Source: UBA9732 sp963599445 (GTDB lineage Bacteria; Spirochaetota; Spirochaetia; Sphaerochaetales; Sphaerochaetaceae). From it: a stretch of 64,000 nucleotides of DNA. The stretch spans positions 62,001-126,000 of the forward strand of contig CAVBWZ010000004.1 in NCBI GenBank assembly GCA_963599445.1. The letters run 5' to 3'. Each line of letters opens with the position of its first letter. The first letter of the stretch is position 1. Under the pieces are notes generated by a model that did no database searches, had not been told where the DNA came from, and worked only from the letters and a program-made list of their open reading frames with translations. Shown here one piece after another: positions 58,598 through 64,000 of this stretch. The position numbers and the translations under genes are program-made.

Positions 58598-60430
58598 ATG
58601 GAACGTAAGACGATTCTAGCCGTCATACTGTGCGTCATAGTCATATCTGTGAGCATGTTCGTACAGACGACATTCTTTTCCAGTCCGGAGACTACGGTCG
58701 ATGAAGCATCATCCACAGATGGTTCGACGACAGCGGCTGCAGTCCAGAAGGACGAATACAAGGTCACTCCTCTTGAGGACAGCAATTCGACTGATACATT
58801 CGAATATGAGACCGATATCTTTGACATAACGTTCGACCCAGTTGGTGCAAGCATAAGGTCAATAGTGATGAAGGACCATGCAAATGCAGACGGTCAGCAT
58901 GTGGACCTCGTCTTCAAGGGCGAGAGCGACCACAATGCATTCCTCACATACTGGGGAAGCGACCTGTCCAATCCAATAATGGACACATTCGACTACACCA
59001 TAGAAGGCTCCCGCATCGTGTTCTCACACGACTACATGGATGCAAGCGGCAACGTGTTCACGTTGAAGAAGACGTTCGAGTTCAAGGACGGAGACTATCT
59101 GTTTGCGGTCACGGTCGATGTAGAAGGCGGTGAATCCTTCACTGGCATAGACGACGAAGGATATGCTTACACTTTGGCGTATGAGCCTCAGGTTGGACCT
59201 GCCTTCACTCAGATGAAGAACAACAACTATGACTACAGACGCGTCTACATAAACCAGTACAAGGACAATGGAAAGACGAAGAAGAGGACCGTAGGATTCA
59301 CCAACGGCAGCTATGAGACCACGGATTCGCTCAAGTGGATAAGCCTCACAAGCAAGTACTTCACGGTCATTGCAGCTCCTGAGAGCAACGTTGCATACAA
59401 GTACTCTGCGCTTCAGAGCACTGATGGAGACATTGCCCAGACCAATGGAATATACCTTTCAAGGCCTGCGACCGATGCCTCTTCAAGCGACACCGTGTAC
59501 TTCTACTGCGGACCACAGCTCAAGAAGTACCTTGGCTCGTACTACAATGGAACGGACAACCCATGGGGCATAAGAGACCTCAATTTGGACGATGCAATGG
59601 AAAGCGGTTCGGCTTTGGGATGGCTTGAGAACATACTCAAGTGGGTCCTGAACCTCCTGTACAAGGTGATTCCAAACTATGGTGTCGATATAATCCTTCT
59701 CACCATACTGCTTAAGCTTGCGCTGTGGCCTCTTTCGAAGAAGGGAACCGAGTCCACTGCAAAGATGTCCGCGATAAACCCTCAGCTTCAGGAACTGCAG
59801 GTCAAATACAAGGACAATCCTCAGAAGCTCAATGCAGAGACCGCTGCACTGTACAAGGAAGCCGGCATAAACCCAATTGGTGGATGCCTTCCAATGCTCC
59901 TTCAGTTCCCAATTCTCATTGCATTCTACGGACTTCTCAACAAACACTTCGAGCTCAGAGGAGCCATGTTCATTCCTGGATGGATTCCAGACCTCTCAGT
60001 GCCTGAGACGATTTTCACCCTTGGATTCAGGATTCCTCTCCTTGGATCCGAGATACACCTCCTTCCAATCATCTATACGGTGAGCATGATCCTTTCCATG
60101 AGCATGACCAATGCCCAGAACAAGTCCGCCGCCAACCAGAACGGTACGATGAAGTTCATGACATACGGTATGCCAATCATATTCTTCTTCATCCTCTACA
60201 GTGCACCATCCGGACTTCTTCTCTACTGGACTGCAAGCAACATCCTGTCGATAATCCAGCAGATCTACACGAACAAGAAGGTCAAGAACGCACCTGTCGT
60301 CGAAAAGAAGACGGAGGAGAAGGTACCTGAGGCCGTGAGGAAGTATCAGGAGAAGCTCAAGAGAATCGAGGACGAGAAGGCCAGGGCTGCCAAGGAAGCC
60401 GCCAAGAACGCCAAGAAGAACAAAAAGTAA
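58598..60430 (+). CDS. yidC: Membrane protein insertase YidC
   Basis: An inner-membrane insertase of 610 residues. The first helix (TILAVILCVIVISVSMFVQT) is followed by a large periplasmic domain (residues about 45-340) with the YidC_periplas pattern. The core begins LLYKVIPNYGVDIILLTILL, then LQELQVKYKDNPQKLNAETA and GGCLPMLLQFPILIAFYGLL, and the tail is Lys/Glu-rich as in Gram-negative types. CAGGAGA precedes the ATG. The usual yidD is missing between rnpA and yidC. Confidence 0.97.
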   Translation: MERKTILAVILCVIVISVSMFVQTTFFSSPETTVDEASSTDGSTTAAAVQKDEYKVTPLEDSNSTDTFEYETDIFDITFDPVGASIRSIVMKDHANADGQHVDLVFKGESDHNAFLTYWGSDLSNPIMDTFDYTIEGSRIVFSHDYMDASGNVFTLKKTFEFKDGDYLFAVTVDVEGGESFTGIDDEGYAYTLAYEPQVGPAFTQMKNNNYDYRRVYINQYKDNGKTKKRTVGFTNGSYETTDSLKWISLTSKYFTVIAAPESNVAYKYSALQSTDGDIAQTNGIYLSRPATDASSSDTVYFYCGPQLKKYLGSYYNGTDNPWGIRDLNLDDAMESGSALGWLENILKWVLNLLYKVIPNYGVDIILLTILLKLALWPLSKKGTESTAKMSAINPQLQELQVKYKDNPQKLNAETAALYKEAGINPIGGCLPMLLQFPILIAFYGLLNKHFELRGAMFIPGWIPDLSVPETIFTLGFRIPLLGSEIHLLPIIYTVSMILSMSMTNAQNKSAANQNGTMKFMTYGMPIIFFFILYSAPSGLLLYWTASNILSIIQQIYTNKKVKNAPVVEKKTEEKVPEAVRKYQEKLKRIEDEKARAAKEAAKNAKKNKK

Positions 60431-60444
60431 TAGGGGAACCATAT

Positions 60445-61203
60445 ATGACAAGAGATTTTGAAGGAAAGACAGAGCAGGAGGCCATCAACAAGGCCGTGGA
60501 GGAGCTTCACATCGAGCGTGAGGACTTCGACGTAGAGATACTGGACAATGGACGCAGAGGCCTTTTCAAGAAGGCCAACGTCAAGATAAGGGTTCACATT
60601 GACACCAACGACGACGAACAGGAGCAGGCTCTTCCTGTTGAAGACAAGGACGATGTCCATAATGCCGATGTCCTTGATTCCTACGATGATGACGCCCACG
60701 ATTCCAACGATGAAGAGGACGAAGAGGACCTTGAGCCAAACGAGGAGCTTGAGTCACAGGTATGCCAGTTCCTTGACGGCGTGATAGAGCATATGGGCTA
60801 CAAGGCTACGACCAAGGTCGTCTCAAGAAAAGGCAGAAAGGTCAACCTCAACATTGAGAGCGATGATTCCAGCATAATAATTGGAAGGAAGGGAAAGAAC
60901 CTCGATGCTCTTCAGGTGCTTGCAAACGTGTTCGCAGGCAAGATCGATTCAGAACGCAAGATTATAGTCGATTCCGAGTCCTACAGGGTCAGACATGAAG
61001 AGCAGATAATCAAGAACGCCTACAGAACGGCCCAGCAGGTCAGAAAGACCGGAAGGTCTCGCCTTTTGGAGCCTATGAACCCGTATGAGAGAAGGCTTGT
61101 GCACACAGCCCTCAACGATGTCACCGGCATAGAGACCAAGAGCGAAGGCGACGGCCTCTACAAGCAGGTGAGGATCATCTCAAAGAGAAGACGCTACAAC
61201 TGA
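60445..61203 (+). CDS. jag: Jag (KhpB-type) RNA-binding protein
   Basis: A protein of 252 residues. Jag-N domain (TRDFEGKTEQEAINKAVEEL, RRGLFKKANVKIRV), an Asp/Glu-rich acidic linker (residues about 50-105), a KH domain with IIIGRKGKNLDALQVLANVF and an R3H domain ending PMNPYERRLVHTALND. It probably binds RNA and influences cell-envelope genes. GGGGAACC lies upstream. It follows yidC by 14 bases and ends the cluster at a terminator. Confidence 0.95.
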   Translation: MTRDFEGKTEQEAINKAVEELHIEREDFDVEILDNGRRGLFKKANVKIRVHIDTNDDEQEQALPVEDKDDVHNADVLDSYDDDAHDSNDEEDEEDLEPNEELESQVCQFLDGVIEHMGYKATTKVVSRKGRKVNLNIESDDSSIIIGRKGKNLDALQVLANVFAGKIDSERKIIVDSESYRVRHEEQIIKNAYRTAQQVRKTGRSRLLEPMNPYERRLVHTALNDVTGIETKSEGDGLYKQVRIISKRRRYN

Positions 61204-61224
61204 TTTTCAACTGTCTACAGAAAA

Positions 61225-61256
61225 GGGGGCCGTTGCTAAGTGCAATGGTCCCTTTT
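61225..61256 (+). terminator. Terminator of the yidC-jag cluster
   Basis: GGGGGCCGTTGC and GCAATGGTCCC form a stem with loop TAAGT, followed by TTTTACTTT. It reaches the stop of the convergent AlbA-type gene. Confidence 0.88.
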
Positions 61257-62601
61257 ACTTTATAACAAGCCAGGAGCCTGCACGTTTTGAGCCAACCCTT
61301 CTTATGTAGCCTTTGTCCTGCAGCGATTTCAAAGCCCTTTCTATGGTTCTCTTCGTGACTGACAGGCTTTCAGCCATTGAGTCGGCTGTCTCTTCATTGT
61401 TGGAAACAAGAAGTCCAAGGATTCCTTTCTCTGTTTTTGTAATGTCTTCCACGTTGTTTTGGGCAACGATGGTTTGGGGGTTTGGCCGGTTGTCCATGAT
61501 TTCTCTATTGAAAGGAATTGTGCATTTTATGTAGTCATCGCCTATGTCGAAGACTTCCCTCCCATACTTCTTGATTATGGTTGGAATTCCGTGGCCGGTG
61601 TGCTCCGTCACCTCCATGTTCATGAATATCCTCATGAGGGTCGTGTTCCTTGGTTTGCTGACACCCTCGAAGAAAAGCTCCTTCGTAAGACCGTTTGGAA
61701 GTCCTCCATGCGAGAATATCTCTATTCTGTCTTCGAACATGGAAAAGAGAGGTTCCGTCTGAGTCCAGTCGTTGTGGACTATGGCGTTTATCACGGCTTC
61801 GTCAACACAATCCATGTCGTAGAGATATGTGTCTTTTCTGGGTCTTACAGTGGTGTCTGTCGTGCATATGTTCTCTGATATGAGCCTGTTCTTTATCTTC
61901 TCGTATGCCAGTAGGATGCAAGTGTGGCCGTAGTCGTTCCTTTCAGATATTGACGACTTGTCCAACCCTCTGAACTTGACGAAAATCAATGGTATGTCGT
62001 TTCTATCTGAAAGGAGCTCTGCAAGCAGGTTGTAACGTCCCGAGTCCGTTCTAAGGTTCATGTTCGCTTCGAATGAACTATCATCAAGGTGGAAGCCTTT
62101 TTCAGAGTAGTAGACCTTGAGCGTCCTGAAGGATATATCACCATATCTTGATGGAACTACCAACATCTTCTCGTTGTCTGCAAATGTCTTTTCATACCTC
62201 ACCCTTATTTGGGTTGTGGTCATCTCCCTGTTGGTTGACCCTATCCTCATTAGACATCCTGTAGTCGAATATCCGTATTTCTTGATGCAGTAGATGCTGG
62301 AAGGTCCTTTTGGAACGTTGAGGGCTATCACGTACTTTCCTTCGACCAACTTTAGGTTTATCTCAATGATGTCCTGTGGAGAAGGTTCTATCTGAACGGT
62401 TATGAGGTCTGACAGTTTTTTGAGTGTATCGTCTACATTTTGGATTCCAACAACGTTGCCGTTGTCGTCCACGCCAATGAAAACCTGTCCGCCTTCTGTA
62501 TTGAGGAATGCAACGACACTTCGTGCTATTGTGTCTGTATACTTTGACTTGAGTTCGACTTTCTCTGATTCTACAAATCCATGGTTCACAGTGTTTTCCA
62601 T
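61255..62601 (-). CDS. AlbA_2-domain ATP-binding transcriptional regulator
   Basis: A protein of 448 residues. The N-terminal AlbA_2 (Schlafen-type) domain has ESEKVELKSKY, VAFLNTEGGQVFIGVDDNG and the segment FADNEK. The central part (VDEAVINAIVHNDWTQTEPL, IFSHGGLPNGLTKELFFEG) is the HATPase-like HATPase_c_4 region, and the last 70 residues form a winged helix (VSNNEETADSMAESLSVTKR). These proteins are frequent in bacteria with accessory genes, function mostly unknown. The start ATG lies six bases after TACAAT and has no ribosome site. Confidence 0.88.
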   Translation of the reverse strand: MENTVNHGFVESEKVELKSKYTDTIARSVVAFLNTEGGQVFIGVDDNGNVVGIQNVDDTLKKLSDLITVQIEPSPQDIIEINLKLVEGKYVIALNVPKGPSSIYCIKKYGYSTTGCLMRIGSTNREMTTTQIRVRYEKTFADNEKMLVVPSRYGDISFRTLKVYYSEKGFHLDDSSFEANMNLRTDSGRYNLLAELLSDRNDIPLIFVKFRGLDKSSISERNDYGHTCILLAYEKIKNRLISENICTTDTTVRPRKDTYLYDMDCVDEAVINAIVHNDWTQTEPLFSMFEDRIEIFSHGGLPNGLTKELFFEGVSKPRNTTLMRIFMNMEVTEHTGHGIPTIIKKYGREVFDIGDDYIKCTIPFNREIMDNRPNPQTIVAQNNVEDITKTEKGILGLLVSNNEETADSMAESLSVTKRTIERALKSLQDKGYIRRVGSKRAGSWLVIK

Positions 62602-62607
62602 GGTGGA

Positions 62608-62689
62608 ATTGTACCATAAACCGACAAAAAGTCAATTAAACCGACATTAAACCGACATTAAACCGACATTAAACCGACATTAAACCGAC
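62608..62689 (-). promoter_or_regulatory. Promoter with 11-bp tandem repeats upstream of the AlbA-type gene
   Basis: TTGACT (62635-62630) and TACAAT (62613-62608) are 16 bases apart. Directly upstream are five exact tandem copies of ATTAAACCGAC (62635-62689), 11-bp period, and a sixth, degenerate ATAAACCGAC lies in the spacer (62616-62625). The first copy shares a base with the -35 box. This probably is an operator array for the encoded regulator. Confidence 0.78.
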
Positions 62690-62707
62690 ATTTTGATCAG
62701 TTAAGAC

Positions 62708-63718
62708 CTATTTCCAAGGGTCCTTTTCTAAATAGGCTTTGAGCTCTGCGGACTTTTCAGGGGAAAACTGGGCTCCTGTCTGCTTGATGATCTGGCCTGC
62801 GAGGGTGGAGGCGACAAGGCCGCTTTCCACAATGTCCATGTCTTTGCAGAGTCCGTACAGGAAGCCTGCTGCGTATGTGTCTCCGGCTCCAGTGGTGTCC
62901 ACTGGGGTCTCTGGTCCCATTACGGGGATTTCATGGATTTCTCGCTTGTAGCTTATGAAGGAGCCTTTCTTGCCGTTCTTGACTATTGCAGTCTCGCATA
63001 ACTTACCCATGCTCTTGCAGCACTCGTATGGGTCGTAGTTGTCGAACATGACACGTGCTTCCTCTTTGTTTGCGAACACTATGTCGCAGCTGCTTTCTAC
63101 AAGTTCAAGGAAGGAGTCGCGGTAGCGGCCTACGGCGAACTGATCCGCTATGTCGAATGAGATGCGGACTCCATTGGCTTTTGCAATCCCCATGGCCTTG
63201 CGCACAGCTTCCTTTTGGTTTGGGGTGTCCCACATGTAGCCTGTGAAATGGAAGAAATCGGCCTTGCGGACTTCGTCCTCCACGACATCATCGGGATTAT
63301 AGTCCCTGTTGGCTCCCAAGTAGGTGTTCATGGTGCGCTCTGAGTCCGGTGTGATGAGGATGATGGAGGAGCCAGTTACGTTGGAGGACCTTTCAAGGTT
63401 GTCCTTGACGCCAAGCGAGGCAAGCCTTTCCTTATAGATGTCTCCGTATTCGTCCGAGCCCACCTTGCCGCCAAGGGTTGTCTCTATTCCAAGCGATGCA
63501 AGGGTTATGACGGTGTTTGGACACGAACCGCCGCACGAGAACTTTGGCTCCTTCTTCGTTTTGATGAAGTCCGTGAGCTCAAGTCTCTTCTCCAACGAGA
63601 TGAGGTTCATGGTTCCCTTGTAGAGTCCCAGTTTCTCAAGATCCTCGTCATCTACGTTCACAATTACGTCTATGAGGGGATTTCCAATTCCGTAAACCTT
63701 GCCTGTCTTGGATGCCAT
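62708..63718 (-). CDS. PfkB-family carbohydrate/adenosine kinase
   Basis: A ribokinase-fold protein of 336 residues. The N-terminal GNPLIDVIVNV and CGGSCPNTVITLASLG motifs, and the C-terminal signature DTTGAGDTYAAGFLYG with the catalytic Asp, are present. Overall length and the GGSCPNT pattern resemble adenosine kinase-like members; substrate is not certain. The ATG lies six bases after TAAACT and has no ribosome site. Confidence 0.9.
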   Translation of the reverse strand: MASKTGKVYGIGNPLIDVIVNVDDEDLEKLGLYKGTMNLISLEKRLELTDFIKTKKEPKFSCGGSCPNTVITLASLGIETTLGGKVGSDEYGDIYKERLASLGVKDNLERSSNVTGSSIILITPDSERTMNTYLGANRDYNPDDVVEDEVRKADFFHFTGYMWDTPNQKEAVRKAMGIAKANGVRISFDIADQFAVGRYRDSFLELVESSCDIVFANKEEARVMFDNYDPYECCKSMGKLCETAIVKNGKKGSFISYKREIHEIPVMGPETPVDTTGAGDTYAAGFLYGLCKDMDIVESGLVASTLAGQIIKQTGAQFSPEKSAELKAYLEKDPWK

Positions 63719-63724
63719 GGGGGT

Positions 63725-63753
63725 AGTTTAAACCTTTGGCGGCCTATTTTCAA
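63725..63753 (-). promoter_or_regulatory. PfkB-gene promoter, leaderless arrangement
   Basis: TTGAAA (63753-63748) and TAAACT (63730-63725) are 17 bases apart and the start codon follows ACCCCC six bases later. The -35 box lies inside an inverted repeat GGCGGC...GCCGCC (63738-63768). Confidence 0.62.
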
Positions 63754-63768
63754 TTGAAATAAGCCGCC
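63738..63768. repeat. Inverted repeat between phosphoglycerate mutase and PfkB genes
   Basis: GGCGGCCTATTTT and GAAATAAGCCGCC pair with one bulge around CAATT. It could terminate the upstream gene but has no T-run, and it contains the -35 box of the next promoter. Confidence 0.5.
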
Positions 63769-63800
63769 GCGGGTTTGTTGATGCCGCTATCTATTGCGAA

Positions 63801-64000
63801 TCAGTTGAAGTTCACGATGCATGGATCGTAGCCTTCCGGCTTTTCGTAGCCAAGAAGCTCTATGCATGTCGTCGCTATGCTGCTGATTCCAAGGCCTTGT
63901 GCAAGCTCCTTCGAATACTCGCCGTTGTAGCATGGGTCGTAGATGATGCATGGCACTGGGTTGAGGCTGTGGCTCGTCTTGGCCTTTGGTTCGCCGTTGG
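63801..64000 (-). CDS. Cofactor-independent phosphoglycerate mutase, C-terminal fragment
   Basis: The gene runs off the window; only the last 65 codons plus stop (TGA at 63801) are seen. AKTSHSLNPVPCIIYDP is the conserved C-terminal motif of 2,3-bisphosphoglycerate-independent phosphoglycerate mutases, and GISSIATTCIELLGY the final helix. The enzyme interconverts 3- and 2-phosphoglycerate in glycolysis. Subtype cannot be decided from the tail alone. Confidence 0.82.
   Translation of the reverse strand, partial: NGEPKAKTSHSLNPVPCIIYDPCYNGEYSKELAQGLGISSIATTCIELLGYEKPEGYDPCIVNFN

Noticed and set aside
62635..62689. Tandem repeats as a CRISPR array
   Set aside because: The units are 11 bp and directly adjacent without spacers; this is an operator-like tandem repeat, and no cas genes are present.

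Overview
The window looks like the chromosomal replication-origin region of a host-associated spirochaete (Spirochaetota, probably Sphaerochaetaceae or Treponema-like). This placement is an inference. It rests on the style of the secreted-protein signal peptides (MKKLTV...AFAQ), a cyclophilin-FKBP fusion, a DciA-type helicase loader and the gene content around dnaA; no rRNA gene is present to confirm it.

Layout. 0.1-10.3 kb (minus strand): a ROK regulator, a Nudix hydrolase and a complete oligopeptide ABC transporter (oppA, hairpin, oppBCDF) whose OppC and OppD carry very large insertions. 10.3-19.2 kb: a DUF3899-like membrane protein, a MATE exporter, an ADP-ribosyltransferase-like toxin with an XRE antitoxin behind an operator-rich promoter, a WrbA-like flavoprotein, a lipoprotein, an aminotransferase, thymidine kinase and deoC. 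19.3-25.5 kb (plus strand): Nudix, aldo/keto reductase and YigZ genes; a tRNA cluster (Ser-UGA, Ser-GCU, Arg-GCG); a decayed ISL3-type insertion sequence sitting exactly in the T-tract of the tRNA-Arg terminator; a frameshifted DUF998 gene; an AAA/DUF4143 ATPase preceded by three phased repeats; tRNA-Ser(GGA) and the SRP RNA. 25.5-30.3 kb: an FbpABC-like ABC importer. 30.3-33.0 kb: dnaX-ybaB-recR. 33-45 kb: a DnaJ/TerB-type protein, a glycoside hydrolase, YoeB/YefM, YgiQ, nagA, pepD, a YgjP-like metallopeptidase, TraB and radA.

45-64 kb is the origin neighbourhood. parB-parA lie on the minus strand with two parS sites beside nfu. gyrA and gyrB are also on the minus strand, and dnaA-oriC-dnaN-recF-dciA-ndk followed by rpmH-rnpA-yidC-jag run divergently on the plus strand. 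After these come an AlbA-type regulator behind an 11-bp tandem repeat, a PfkB-family kinase and the 3' end of a phosphoglycerate mutase gene.

Themes worth following. (1) Several genes (dnaA, parA, pfkB, the AlbA regulator, a Nudix gene, ygiQ, possibly traB) have a recognisable -10 box only 6-7 nt before the start codon and no Shine-Dalgarno sequence, which suggests leaderless mRNAs. (2) Several regulatory-looking arrays are spaced at helical periods: 35-bp-spaced palindromes at the toxin operon, 33-bp-spaced repeats before the DUF4143 ATPase, 11-bp tandem repeats before the AlbA regulator, and an interspersed repeat with four TCAGG motifs every 10 bp. (3) oriC appears to use TGTTCAYAW boxes rather than the standard DnaA box. 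All positions come from reading the sequence; no database search was run.
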